Positions 17,067 to 25,367 of a stretch of DNA of 64,000 nt are shown piece by piece. The first letter of the stretch is position 1; each line of letters begins with the position of its first letter. The DNA lies in NCBI RefSeq assembly GCF_006385685.1, contig NZ_VFRP01000019.1, positions 29,976 through 93,975 on the forward strand. Reading direction: 5' to 3'. Under the pieces are notes generated by a model. That model saw only the letters and a list, made by a program, of their open reading frames with translations. It was not told the origin of the DNA and searched no databases. Position numbers and translations under genes: made by a program. The DNA is from Amaricoccus solimangrovi (lineage in GTDB: Bacteria; Pseudomonadota; Alphaproteobacteria; Rhodobacterales; Rhodobacteraceae).

Positions 17067-19319
17067 ATGAGAGACCTTCCCTCCGAGGCGCAACTGCTCG
17101 ACTGGCTGCGCGACAATCCCTCCACCACGACGAAGCGCGACATCTCGCGCGCCTTCGGCCTCAAGGGCGCGGCCAAGGTCGAGCTCAAGCGGATGCTCGC
17201 CCGGCTCGCTCGCGAGGGGAAGATCGAGAAGAAGGGCCGGCGCGCGCGCCCCGCCGGCGAACTGCCGCCCGTCCTGGTGCTCCGCGTCGCCGAGGTGGAC
17301 GCCGAGGGCGAGCTCTGGGGCGAGCCGGAGGAATGGGAGATCGACGGCCCCCGGCCGCGCTTCCTGATCCAGACCCGCCGCGACGATCCCGCGCTCGGCC
17401 AGGGCGACCGGCTGCTCGGCCGGCGGATCGCGCTCGACACGCCCGAGGCGCCGCCCGCCGCCCGGGTGATCCGGCGCATCGGCATGGGGCCGAGCCGCGT
17501 CATCGGCATCTATCACGAGAGCGAATCCGGCGGCCGCGTCGCCGCGATCGACAAGAAGACCGACCGCGACTGGCGCGTCGAGCCCGGCGACCGCGCCGGC
17601 GCGCGCGAGGGCGAGCTCGTGGAGGCCGAGCAGATCGGCGCGCCGCGTGGCCACGGACTGCCGCGGGCGCGGATCGTCGCCCGGCTCGGCGATCCCTCGG
17701 CACCGAAATCGGTCTCGCTGATCGCGATCCACGAGCACGGCATCCCCGACGATTTCCCCGACGCGGCGCTGGCGGAAGCCGAGGCGGCGAAGCCGGTCCG
17801 CGCGGGCAAGGCGCGCGAGGACCTGCGCGAGCTTCCGCTCGTCACCATCGACCCGGTGGATGCGCGCGACCACGACGACGCGGTCTGCGCGCATGCCGAC
17901 ACCGACCCGACCAACCCGGGCGGCCATGTCGTCTGGGTCGCCATCGCCGATGTCGCCCATTACGTCACCCCCGGCTCCGCGCTCGACCGCGAGGCGAAGC
18001 GGCGTGGCAATTCCACCTATTTCCCCGACCGCGTCGTGCCGATGCTGCCCGAGGCGCTCTCGGCCGACCTCTGCTCGCTCGTCGCGGGCAAGAACCGGCC
18101 CTGCCTCGCCGTGCGCATGGTGCTGAGCGCCGAGGGCGAGAAGCTCTCGCACCGCTTCACCCGCGGCCTGATGCGCTCGCCCGCCTCGCTCTCCTACGAA
18201 CAGGCGCAGCGCGCGGCCGAGGGCGCGCCCGACGCCGAGACCGCGCCGCTGGTCGAGACCGTCATCGCGCCGCTCTGGGCCGCCTGGCGCGCCGCGCACA
18301 AGGCGCGGGACCGGCGCGCGCCGCTGAACCTCGACCTTCCGGAGCGGCGGATCGTGCTCTCGGACGAGGGCAAGGTCGTCTCGGTCAATTTCCGCGACCG
18401 GTTCGACGCGCACAAGGTGATCGAGGATTTCATGATCCTCGCCAATGTCTGCGCCGCTGAAACGCTGGAGGCGAAGAAGACCCGCCTGCTCTACCGCGTC
18501 CACGAGGAACCCTCCCCCGAGAAGCTCGACGCGCTCCGGGAGACGGCCGAGAGCGTCGGCCAGGTGCTCGCCAAGGGGCAGGTGCTGAAAACCGCGCATC
18601 TCAACCGCCTGCTCGACGGCGTGGCGGGGACCGAGCATGCCGAGATGATCAACATCTCCGTGCTGCGCTCGATGACGCAGGCCTATTACGCGCCGGAGAA
18701 CTTCGGCCATTTCGGCCTCAACCTGCCGCGCTACGGCCATTTCACCTCGCCGATCCGCCGCTACGCCGACCTGATCGTGCATCGCGCGCTGATCCGGGCG
18801 CATGGCTGGGGTCCCAACCCCAGGGTGGACGGGCTGACCGGCCAGGAGGAGATCGACCTGCCCGAGATCGGCGAGCATATCTCGATGACGGAGCGGCGCT
18901 CGATGATGGCGGAGCGCGACACGATCGACCGCTACCTCGCCGCCTATCTCGCCGACCGCGTCGGCACCGAATTCGAGGGCCGCGTCTCGGGCGTCGCGCG
19001 CTTCGGCCTCTTCGTGAAGCTCGACGAGACCGGGGCGGACGGGCTCATCCCGATCTCGATGCTGGGGCGGGAATATTTCACCTACGATCCCGACAGCCAG
19101 ACCCTGACCGGCGAGAAGAGCCGCCGCCGGATCGGCCTCGCCGACCGCGTCGTGGTGCGCCTCGCCGAGGCCGCGCCGGTGACGGGCGGCCTCCTCTTCG
19201 AACTGCTCTCGATCGAGGGCCGCGCGATGCCGCGAAGCGGCCGGAGCCCGACGAGCCGGACCCCGCGCCCGAAACTCGCGAAGAGCCGGAGCTTCGCCCG
19301 CAAACGCGGCCGCGCGTAG
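17067..19319 (+). CDS. rnr: ribonuclease R
   Basis: 750-residue processive 3'-5' exoribonuclease that degrades structured RNA. An N-terminal winged-helix region (TTTKRDISRAFGLKG) is followed by cold-shock domains. The RNB catalytic domain begins near residue 260 with the metal-binding VTIDPVDARDHDDAV. YTSPIRRYADLIVHR-type residues appear as HFTSPIRRYADL. The S1 domain is at about residues 632-715 (EFEGRVSGVARFGLFVKL). A basic Ser/Arg-rich tail ends it. No clear ribosome binding site is visible before the ATG. The TAG stop lies inside the first copy of a hairpin repeat. Confidence 0.97.
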   Translation: MRDLPSEAQLLDWLRDNPSTTTKRDISRAFGLKGAAKVELKRMLARLAREGKIEKKGRRARPAGELPPVLVLRVAEVDAEGELWGEPEEWEIDGPRPRFLIQTRRDDPALGQGDRLLGRRIALDTPEAPPAARVIRRIGMGPSRVIGIYHESESGGRVAAIDKKTDRDWRVEPGDRAGAREGELVEAEQIGAPRGHGLPRARIVARLGDPSAPKSVSLIAIHEHGIPDDFPDAALAEAEAAKPVRAGKAREDLRELPLVTIDPVDARDHDDAVCAHADTDPTNPGGHVVWVAIADVAHYVTPGSALDREAKRRGNSTYFPDRVVPMLPEALSADLCSLVAGKNRPCLAVRMVLSAEGEKLSHRFTRGLMRSPASLSYEQAQRAAEGAPDAETAPLVETVIAPLWAAWRAAHKARDRRAPLNLDLPERRIVLSDEGKVVSVNFRDRFDAHKVIEDFMILANVCAAETLEAKKTRLLYRVHEEPSPEKLDALRETAESVGQVLAKGQVLKTAHLNRLLDGVAGTEHAEMINISVLRSMTQAYYAPENFGHFGLNLPRYGHFTSPIRRYADLIVHRALIRAHGWGPNPRVDGLTGQEEIDLPEIGEHISMTERRSMMAERDTIDRYLAAYLADRVGTEFEGRVSGVARFGLFVKLDETGADGLIPISMLGREYFTYDPDSQTLTGEKSRRRIGLADRVVVRLAEAAPVTGGLLFELLSIEGRAMPRSGRSPTSRTPRPKLAKSRSFARKRGRA

Positions 19320-19346
19320 GGCGGACATCTGTCCGCCACCCCCGCC
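19316..19346. repeat. hairpin repeat, copy 1 (31-base unit)
   Basis: GTAGGGCGGACATCTGTCCG followed by CCACCCCCGCC. The inner arms GGCGGAC / GTCCGCC form a short stem. The TAG in the first four bases is the rnr stop codon. The second copy follows directly. Confidence 0.7.
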
Positions 19347-19377
19347 GTAGGGCGGACCTCGGTCCGCCACCCGCCCC
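19347..19377. repeat. hairpin repeat, copy 2
   Basis: Same layout as copy 1, differing mainly in the loop (CCTCG instead of CATCT) and the C-rich tail. It lies between the convergent rnr and phosphatase-like genes and resembles the terminator stem at 14894-14916, which suggests a dispersed REP-like element. Confidence 0.7.
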
Positions 19378-19385
19378 CCACCCCC

Positions 19386-19934
19386 TCAGAACCGCACCGA
19401 CCACCGCCCGTCCCGCCGGCTCAGCGCCACCCGCGCGAGCGGCGGCGCGTCGATGCGCCAGAAGCTCGCGGGCGGCGCGCCGAGAAGGCTCACCACCGCC
19501 GCGCGGAAGATCGCCTGCGGCACGACCGCGACGCCCCGCCGCGCCTCCGGCACCGCCGCGAGCCAGGCCGCGGTCCGCGCCACGACCATCGCCACGCTCT
19601 CGCCGCCGGGCGCCGCCGCCTCGGGATCGCTCAGCCAGGCGAGCAGTGCCTCGGGCGCGTCGCGCTGGACCTGCCCGAGGCTCCGCCCGGCCCAGGCGCC
19701 GACCGCGATGTCGCGCAGCGCCGGCTCCGCCTCCGGCGCGGCTCCGAGCCCGAGCGCCGACGCCGTCTCGACCGCGCGCCGCTCCGGCCCGTGCCAGAGC
19801 CGTTCGACCCGGCCGAGCCCGGCGCCGAGCTTCGCGGCGCGCGCCAGCGAATCCGCTTCCGGCGGCTCGTCCTCCGGGAAGGCGGCCACACGCGTCGCGG
19901 AGGTGGGGCAATGGCAGACGAGGAAGAGGCGCAT
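19386..19934 (-). CDS. histidine-phosphatase-superfamily protein with altered catalytic motif
   Basis: 182 residues with the phosphoglycerate-mutase-like fold: MRLFLVCHCPTSATR at the N-terminus, VERLWHGPERRAVETASALG, and DIAVGAWAGRSLGQV. The usual catalytic RHG is CHC here, keeping only the histidine (H8). The second catalytic histidine of the family is replaced by Gln in VVPQAIFRA. Activity is therefore doubtful or changed. The gene is divergent from the cobalamin riboswitch and cbtBA, an arrangement I recall from other Rhodobacterales. A link to cobalamin (CobC-type phosphatase) is inference only. I chose the ATG at 19934; upstream in-frame sequence would run through the riboswitch. Confidence 0.85.
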   Translation of the reverse strand: MRLFLVCHCPTSATRVAAFPEDEPPEADSLARAAKLGAGLGRVERLWHGPERRAVETASALGLGAAPEAEPALRDIAVGAWAGRSLGQVQRDAPEALLAWLSDPEAAAPGGESVAMVVARTAAWLAAVPEARRGVAVVPQAIFRAAVVSLLGAPPASFWRIDAPPLARVALSRRDGRWSVRF

Positions 19935-19977
19935 GGTCCTTCCCTTGGCGCGGGGCTGATTGACGCGGGCTCGGCGG

Positions 19978-20096
19978 CGCCCTACCGTGATCGTGAACGG
20001 ACGGGAAGCCAGTGCGAGTCTGGCACGGTCGCGCCGCTGTGACCATCCGCGACGGTTGGAAGTCAGACCCCGCCGGTTCGAGACAGAGACATCCGG
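19978..20096 (+). ncRNA. cobalamin riboswitch
   Basis: The conserved blocks appear in order: GGGAAGCCAGTGCGAGTC, a GGCACGGTCGC segment, the GCCGCTGTGA core (equivalent of the consensus CGCCACTGTGA) and GGAAGTCAGACC. It ends about 25 bases before the cbtB ATG, so it most likely represses cbtBA when adenosylcobalamin is plentiful. Ends are approximate. The usual closing ACCTGCC is not clear, which suggests a short variant. Confidence 0.85.
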
Positions 20097-20121
20097 GCGC
20101 GCATTCCCGAGGAGACACCGC

Positions 20122-20334
20122 ATGGCCGAGACCGCCGCCTTCCCCGCCGCTTCTCTTCCGGGGCCCATCCCGGTCGGGGAGATCCTGCCCTGGGCGGTCT
20201 TCGCCGGGCTGCTCGCGTTGATCGCGCTCTATTTCATCGGCGCGGAGCAGGGGGCGACCGCGGTCTTCTCCGGCATGGGCGTGCACGAATTCGTCCACGA
20301 CGGGCGCCACCTGCTCGGTTTCCCCTGCCACTGA
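20122..20334 (+). CDS. cbtB: CbtB, small cobalt transporter subunit
   Basis: 70-residue membrane protein with one helix (ILPWAVFAGLLALIALYFIG, about residues 20-40) and a C-terminal metal-binding tail HEFVHDGRHLLGFPCH rich in His and ending with Cys-His. This is the standard form of CbtB, the partner of CbtA in predicted B12-regulated cobalt uptake. GAGGAGA precedes the ATG. The cobalamin riboswitch directly upstream supports the assignment. The next gene begins one base after its stop. Confidence 0.93.
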   Translation: MAETAAFPAASLPGPIPVGEILPWAVFAGLLALIALYFIGAEQGATAVFSGMGVHEFVHDGRHLLGFPCH

Positions 20335-20335
20335 C

Positions 20336-21100
20336 ATGATGGGACAGCTGCTGCTGCGCGGGATGCTGGTCGGCATCCTGGCGGGCCTGCTCGCCTTCGG
20401 CTTCGCCCGCGTGTTCGGCGAACCGCAGGTCGCGCGCGCCGTCGCGCTCGAGGGCGAGGGCGGGCACCATCACGGCGAGGCGGAGGCCGGGGAGCATGAC
20501 CACGACGCCGCGCACGATCCCGGCGCGGGCATTTCGCGGGGCACGCAGGCCGGTATCGGCCTGCTGACCGGAACGACGGTCTACGGGGTGGCGCTCGGCG
20601 GCGTCCTCGCGCTCGTCTTCGCCGGGGTTCAGGGCCGCCTCAGCGCGCTGCGCCCGCGGGCGACCGTCGCGTTGCTGGCGCTCGGCGGCTTCGTCGCGCT
20701 GGTGCTGGTGCCGGGGCTCAAGTATCCGGCCAATCCGCCCGCGGTCGGCAGTCCGGAGACGATCGGGATCCGCACCGCCACCTTCTTCATGATGCTGCTC
20801 TTCTCGGTCGGCGCCATGATCCTCGGCGTGATGATCGCCCGGCACCTGACGGCGGCCCATGGCGCCTGGACCGCGTGGCTCGTTGGGATCGGGGCCTATG
20901 TGGTCCTGGTGGCCCTTGTCATGCTGATGATGCCCACGCTCGACGAGGTTTCCGGTTCGGGCTTCCCGGCCGGGACGCTGTGGGAGTTCCGCCTCGCCTC
21001 GCTCGCGATCCGCGCCGTGGTCTGGGCCGTGCTCGGCATCGGCTTCGGCATCGCGGCGGAACGCGTGCTCGCGCGGGGGAACCACCAGGCCCGGGCCTGA
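20336..21100 (+). CDS. cbtA: CbtA, cobalt transporter membrane subunit
   Basis: 254 residues with five or six membrane helices. A His-rich loop (GGHHHGEAEAGEHDHDAAHD region, residues about 40-65) lies after the first helix and probably gathers the metal. The N-terminus LLRGMLVGILAGLLAFGFAR is typical of CbtA. The ATG begins one base after the cbtB stop, so translation is probably coupled; a second ATG follows immediately. Function as the cobalt channel is predicted from family and riboswitch context. Confidence 0.93.
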   Translation: MMGQLLLRGMLVGILAGLLAFGFARVFGEPQVARAVALEGEGGHHHGEAEAGEHDHDAAHDPGAGISRGTQAGIGLLTGTTVYGVALGGVLALVFAGVQGRLSALRPRATVALLALGGFVALVLVPGLKYPANPPAVGSPETIGIRTATFFMMLLFSVGAMILGVMIARHLTAAHGAWTAWLVGIGAYVVLVALVMLMMPTLDEVSGSGFPAGTLWEFRLASLAIRAVVWAVLGIGFGIAAERVLARGNHQARA

Positions 21101-21113
21101 AACCCGGGGGCGC

Positions 21114-22109
21114 TCAGCCCGTCCTCAGCGGATGGGCGGGCACCCCCGTCGCCTCGAAGGCGTCGAGGTTCCTTACCGTCGTCTCGGCGATCGCGGCCAG
21201 CGCCTCGGCGGTGAAGAAGCCCTGATGCGCGGTGATGAGCACGTTCGGGAAGGTCATGAGCCGCGCCAGCACGTCGTCCTGCAGGATCCGTCCGGAGAGA
21301 TCCTCGAAGAAGATCCCCGCTTCCTCCTCGTAGACATCGAGACACAATCCGCCGATGACGCCGCGCTTCAGGCCCCGGATCGCGGCGCGGGCGTCGATGA
21401 TGGCGCCCCGGCTGGTGTTGACGATCATCACCCCCGGCTTCATCCGCGCGATCGCCGCGTCGTCGACCAGATGATGCGTCCCGGGCGTCAGCGGGCATTG
21501 CAGCGAGATGACGTCGCTTTCCGCGAACAGCGTCCCGACCGGGACGTAGCGCACGCCGAGCGCCAGGCATTCGGGATTCTCGACCGGGTCGGCGGCCAGC
21601 ACGCGGCAGCCGAATCCGGTCAGGATCCGCGTCAGCACGGCGCCGATGAGCCCGGTGCCGACCACGCCGACCGTCTTGCCGGCGAGATCGAAGCCGAGCA
21701 GCCCGTCGAGCGCGAAATTCCCGTCCCGCACCCGGTTGTAGGCGCGATGGGTCTTGCGGTTCAGCGTCATGATCAGCGCCACCGCGTGCTCGGCGACCGC
21801 GTGCGGCGAATAGGCGGGCACGCGGCCCACGGCGACGCCCGCCGCCTCGGCCGCGGCCAGGTCGACGTTGTTATAGCCCGCGCAGCGCAGCGCGATCAGC
21901 CGGACGCCGCGCGCCGCCAGCCCCTCGATCACCGGCGCCGAGAGGTCGTCGTTCACGAAGGCGCAGACCGCGTCCCGGCCCTCGGCGAGACGGAGGCTCG
22001 CGGGCGAGAGCTTCTCGCCCCAGAAATGCCAGTCGTGCCGCCCGGCGCCCGGCGCGTTCGGGAGCGACGCCTCGTCATAGGGTTTGCCGCTGAAGACCGC
22101 GACGCGCAT
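21114..22109 (-). CDS. D-lactate dehydrogenase-type 2-hydroxyacid dehydrogenase
   Basis: 331-residue NAD-dependent D-2-hydroxyacid dehydrogenase, cytoplasmic, interconverting 2-oxoacids and D-2-hydroxyacids. The Rossmann loop is GVVGTGLIG (148-156). The catalytic triad is R234 (NTSRG), E263 (DVYEEE) and H295 (ITAHQGFF), closely matching fermentative D-lactate dehydrogenase (LdhA). The substrate-binding RCAGYNNVD is at 75-83. Pyruvate is the likely substrate, though other 2-oxoacids are possible. GGGAGG lies before the ATG. It converges with cbtA across a 13-base gap. Confidence 0.93.
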   Translation of the reverse strand: MRVAVFSGKPYDEASLPNAPGAGRHDWHFWGEKLSPASLRLAEGRDAVCAFVNDDLSAPVIEGLAARGVRLIALRCAGYNNVDLAAAEAAGVAVGRVPAYSPHAVAEHAVALIMTLNRKTHRAYNRVRDGNFALDGLLGFDLAGKTVGVVGTGLIGAVLTRILTGFGCRVLAADPVENPECLALGVRYVPVGTLFAESDVISLQCPLTPGTHHLVDDAAIARMKPGVMIVNTSRGAIIDARAAIRGLKRGVIGGLCLDVYEEEAGIFFEDLSGRILQDDVLARLMTFPNVLITAHQGFFTAEALAAIAETTVRNLDAFEATGVPAHPLRTG

Positions 22110-22270
22110 GTCCCACCTCCCGCCTCGTTGCCCGGATCGCCGAGCCTCGCCCGGCGGCCGGGCCCGGTCAATGCGCCGCGGTCGGCGGAAATTCGCCAGA
22201 ATCGCTTTCGCAGGCGCGGCCTCCCGCGGTAGCCTCGGAGGAAAACGAACATCGAGCCGGAGGCAGGCCC

Positions 22271-23509
22271 TTGAGACATCTATCCTTGGCCGCGCTCGTC
22301 GTCGTTCTCGGCGCGGCGGGCTGCGGTGGCGGAGCGACCTCGCAACTGGGACCGGGCCCGGAGGCGTCCCGGAGCCAGCCCAGTCCGCAACCTTCCGATT
22401 TCATCGCCTGGCGCGACCAGTTCCGCCGCCAGGCCATCGCGCAGGGCATCGAGCCCGGCGTGTTCGACGCCGCCTTCGCCGGCGTCGGCGTCAATCCGAC
22501 CGTGGTGCGCCTCGACGGCAAACAGGCCGAATTCACCAAGCCGATCTGGGACTATCTCGACAGCGCCGCCTCGCCGACGCGGGTGGAGACCGGCCGCGCC
22601 AACGCCGCCCGGCTCGGCGCCACGCTCGATGCGATCGAGGCGCGCTACGGCGTCGACGGGCAGGCCGTGCTCGCGATCTGGGGGATGGAGACGAATTACG
22701 GCAGGAACCGGGGCGACATCCCGGTGATCGAGGGGCTCGCCACCCTCGCCTATGACGGCCGCCGCCGCGCCTTCGCCGAGGAGCAGCTCGTCGACGCGCT
22801 CCGGATCCTGCAATCGGGCGACACGACGCCCGCGCGGATGGTCGGCTCCTGGGCCGGGGCGATGGGCCATACCCAGTTCATGCCGTCGAGCTATCTCGCC
22901 TACGCGGTCGATTTCAACGGCGACGGGCGGCGCGACGTCTGGTCCGACGATCCGACCGACGCGCTGGCCTCCGCCGCGAACTATCTCGCGCATTCGGGCT
23001 GGGAACCGGGCCAGCCCTGGGGGCTCGAGGTGCACATGCCGCCGGGCTTCGACTACGCGCGGGCGGACCAGAAGAACCGCCAGCCGGTCTCCTACTGGCG
23101 CGCGCGAGGCGTGACGCTGATGGACGGCCGGCCGCTGCCCGATCATGGCGAGGGGGCGATCATCGCCCCGGCGGGGGCGCGCGGGCCGACCTTCATCGTG
23201 TTCCGCAACTTCTACGTCATCAAGCGCTACAACAACGCCACATCCTACGCGATGGGCGTCGGCCATCTCGGCGACCGGATCGCGGGCGCGTCCGATTTCG
23301 TCGCCGCCTGGCCGCGCGACGAGCGCGAACTCAGCCGGACCGAGAAGGTCGAGCTGCAGGAGCGGCTGATGGCGGCGGGTTATCACCCCGGCTCGACCGA
23401 CGGGGTGATCGGCCCCGACACCACCAATGCGATCCGGGGCTACCAGAGCGCGCGCGGCATGACGCCCGACGGCTTCGCCACCGCCTCCCTGCTCGAGCGG
23501 CTGCGGTAG
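22271..23509 (+). CDS. lytic murein transglycosylase (MltB-type) with peptidoglycan-binding domain, lipoprotein
   Basis: 412-residue outer-membrane lipoprotein; the lipobox LGAAGC puts the lipidated cysteine at C18. The MltB-like SLT domain spans about residues 40-325, with catalytic E140 in IWGMETNYGRN, GMETNYG being the family signature, and MGHTQFMPSSYLAYAVDFNGDG. A C-terminal PG_binding_1 domain (LMAAGYHPGSTDGVIG ... AIRGYQSARG) holds it to the wall. The start is a TTG at 22271 with GGAGG seven bases upstream; no ATG is available before the signal peptide. Confidence 0.95.
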   Translation: MRHLSLAALVVVLGAAGCGGGATSQLGPGPEASRSQPSPQPSDFIAWRDQFRRQAIAQGIEPGVFDAAFAGVGVNPTVVRLDGKQAEFTKPIWDYLDSAASPTRVETGRANAARLGATLDAIEARYGVDGQAVLAIWGMETNYGRNRGDIPVIEGLATLAYDGRRRAFAEEQLVDALRILQSGDTTPARMVGSWAGAMGHTQFMPSSYLAYAVDFNGDGRRDVWSDDPTDALASAANYLAHSGWEPGQPWGLEVHMPPGFDYARADQKNRQPVSYWRARGVTLMDGRPLPDHGEGAIIAPAGARGPTFIVFRNFYVIKRYNNATSYAMGVGHLGDRIAGASDFVAAWPRDERELSRTEKVELQERLMAAGYHPGSTDGVIGPDTTNAIRGYQSARGMTPDGFATASLLERLR

Positions 23510-23519
23510 CGGCGCGGCG

Positions 23520-23546
23520 GGGGAATATGTCTATGCATATTTCCCC
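23520..23546. terminator. possible bidirectional terminator hairpin
   Basis: Between the convergent transglycosylase and zapE genes, GGGGAATATG pairs with CATATTTCCCC (one bulge). T and A runs in the arms give partial U-tracts on both strands. Confidence 0.5.
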
Positions 23547-23577
23547 GACCGATCCCGGCGGATGCCTCGCCCGGCCA

Positions 23578-23599
23578 ATATGCATATGCATATGCATAT
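23578..23599. repeat. 22-base self-complementary ATATGC repeat
   Basis: Three and two-thirds tandem ATATGC units form a perfect 22-base palindrome. It stands out sharply in a GC-rich genome and lies 17 bases past the zapE stop in the convergent gap. Confidence 0.8.
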
Positions 23600-23615
23600 C
23601 CGCGGGCCGACGGCC

Positions 23616-24719
23616 TCAGTGGAGCCAGTCGGAGCCGCGCATTTCCTGGAGGCGGGAGGCGGTGCGTTCGAATTCGAAGGCGCCCGCGCCCTCGGCGTAG
23701 AGCCGCTCCGGCTCGGCGGCCGCGGAGATGACGAGCCGGGTCCGCGCCTCGTAGAGCGCGTCGATCAGCGTGACGAAGCGTTTCGCCTCGTTGTTCTTCG
23801 CGGGCGAGAGCACCGGCACGTCCTCGAGCAGCAGCCAATCGAGCGTGTCGGCGATCGCGAGATAATCCGCGGGGCCCAGCGGCTTCGCGCAGAGATCGGC
23901 GAAGCCCGCGCGCGCGACCCGGCCCTCGTGCGCGGGGAGCCGGACCTCGCGGCCCTGCACGTCGAGCACGAGCGGCATGCCGGGACCCGTGGTCAGCCGC
24001 CGCCAGACCTCCTCGACCCCCTCCGCCGCCTCGGGCCCCAGCGGCGCGAAATAGACCTTCGCCCCGGTCACCCGGTCCTGGCGGTGGTCGACATGGCTCG
24101 CGAGTTCGTGGAGCTCCAGCTTCTCCTTGATGAGCGCGATGAAGGGCAGGAAGAGCTGGCGGTTCAGCCCGTCCTTGTAGAGCTCGTCCGGCGCGCGGTT
24201 CGAGGTGGTGACGATGACCACGCCGCGTTCGAAGAGGCGTTCGAAGAGCCGGCCCACCAGCATCGCGTCGGTGATGTCGGTGATCTGCATCTCGTCGAAA
24301 CAGAGCAGCGTCGCGCCATCCGCCACCCGGTCGGCGACAACGCGCAGCGGATCCTTCACGCCCCTCCCGCGCTCGACATGGATCGCGGCGTGGATCTCCT
24401 GCATGAAGGCGTGGAAATGCACCCGCCGCTTCGGGCGGAGCGGCGCGGAGTCGAAGAAGATGTCCATCAGCATCGACTTCCCCCGCCCCACGCCGCCGTA
24501 GAGATAGAGGCCGGGCACCGCCTTTTCCTCGAGTCGCTCGCGGCCCCAGCCGAAGAAGCCGAGGCCGACCCGCTTCGGCCGGGCCGGGTTGTAGTCGACG
24601 AGGCGCATGTGCAGGAGCTGGAGCTTCTCCACCGCGAGGCGCTGGGCGGGATCGTTGTCGAGCTTCCCCTCCGCGACGCGGGCGCGGTAGACGGCCATCG
24701 GCCCCTTCGTCTCCGCCAT
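23616..24719 (-). CDS. zapE: cell division protein ZapE (AFG1/LACE1-family ATPase)
   Basis: 367-residue AFG1-like P-loop ATPase. Walker A is GGVGRGKS (75-82) and Walker B is LLCFDEMQITDITDA. The arginine-rich VIVTTSNRAPDELY sensor region and the C-terminal CAKPLGPADYLAIA typical of this family are present. In E. coli ZapE acts at the division ring under stress; in eukaryotes the homologue handles mitochondrial proteins. The ATG at 24719 is used; MAVYRARV at 24698 is an alternative start. It is divergent from the small unknown gene at 24937. Confidence 0.94.
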   Translation of the reverse strand: MAETKGPMAVYRARVAEGKLDNDPAQRLAVEKLQLLHMRLVDYNPARPKRVGLGFFGWGRERLEEKAVPGLYLYGGVGRGKSMLMDIFFDSAPLRPKRRVHFHAFMQEIHAAIHVERGRGVKDPLRVVADRVADGATLLCFDEMQITDITDAMLVGRLFERLFERGVVIVTTSNRAPDELYKDGLNRQLFLPFIALIKEKLELHELASHVDHRQDRVTGAKVYFAPLGPEAAEGVEEVWRRLTTGPGMPLVLDVQGREVRLPAHEGRVARAGFADLCAKPLGPADYLAIADTLDWLLLEDVPVLSPAKNNEAKRFVTLIDALYEARTRLVISAAAEPERLYAEGAGAFEFERTASRLQEMRGSDWLH

Positions 24720-24936
24720 GCCTCAGGCTTTCCGGGAGCGGGCGCGCGCGGCGCGATGGGGGCGGAGAAGGCGGTCGGTCATGGGGGCTCCGGAGACGGG
24801 AATGCCGGCGGCATCCTCCCTATCATCTCCGCCGGTCAGGTCAACGGCGGGCCGCCCGCGCGGCTTTTCCCGCGCTGCGAACCGGGCTAGTGTCGGTATC
24901 GCGCCGGGGTTCGGCGTCTGGAGCGGGGGTTTCTCG

Positions 24937-25260
24937 ATGTCGGATCGCAGCTGGACGATCTCAGGCCTCAATGGCGGCGACGCGTTCTTCCAACAGGTCG
25001 TCCCGGTCGACCAGATCGCGGAGAGCGAGGTGAAGGAACTGCTGCGGCGGCTCGCCTCGCGCCATCTCGGCGAGGCCGACGTGGTGGCCTGTTCGCTCGG
25101 CTCCGACTTCCGCGCCGCGGCGCTGGACCTCGCGGAACTGACGGAAGGCCCCTACGGTTTCACGACCGACACCGGCTTTCCGATCCGCTACACCGCCGTC
25201 CTCGGCGAGGTTCCGGAGGCGGAGGAGACGCCCGGGGAGGACGCGCCGGCCGAGGAGTGA
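24937..25260 (+). CDS. 107-residue protein of unknown function
   Basis: An acidic soluble protein beginning MSDRSWTISGLNGGDAFFQQ with no signal peptide or membrane helix. The middle (VKELLRRLASRHLGEADVVACS) looks helical and the C-terminus is Glu/Pro-rich. I do not recognise the family. Codon use is like the neighbours and a GAGCGGGGG stretch precedes the ATG, so I believe it is coding. It stands alone between zapE and an MFS carrier. Confidence 0.7.
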   Translation: MSDRSWTISGLNGGDAFFQQVVPVDQIAESEVKELLRRLASRHLGEADVVACSLGSDFRAAALDLAELTEGPYGFTTDTGFPIRYTAVLGEVPEAEETPGEDAPAEE

Positions 25261-25279
25261 GCGCCTCGGTTCAGAATCG

Positions 25280-25296
25280 GTGATGGGCGCCATCAC
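25280..25296. promoter_or_regulatory. candidate operator upstream of the MFS gene
   Basis: GTGATGGGCGCCATCAC has seven-base inverted arms around GCG, 72 bases before the MFS start. No regulator gene is adjacent. Confidence 0.3.
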
Positions 25297-25367
25297 ATAA
25301 AGTGCTTTGACCCCGCGGCCCGCGCGGGGGAGAGTGGCCGCCGCTTCACCGCAGCGGAGTCCCTGCC

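Noticed and set aside
16137..19370. 1077-codon open frame on the minus strand
   Set aside because: It runs antisense to the MBL-fold hydrolase and rnr, both with clear motifs. Long antisense frames are expected at this GC content.
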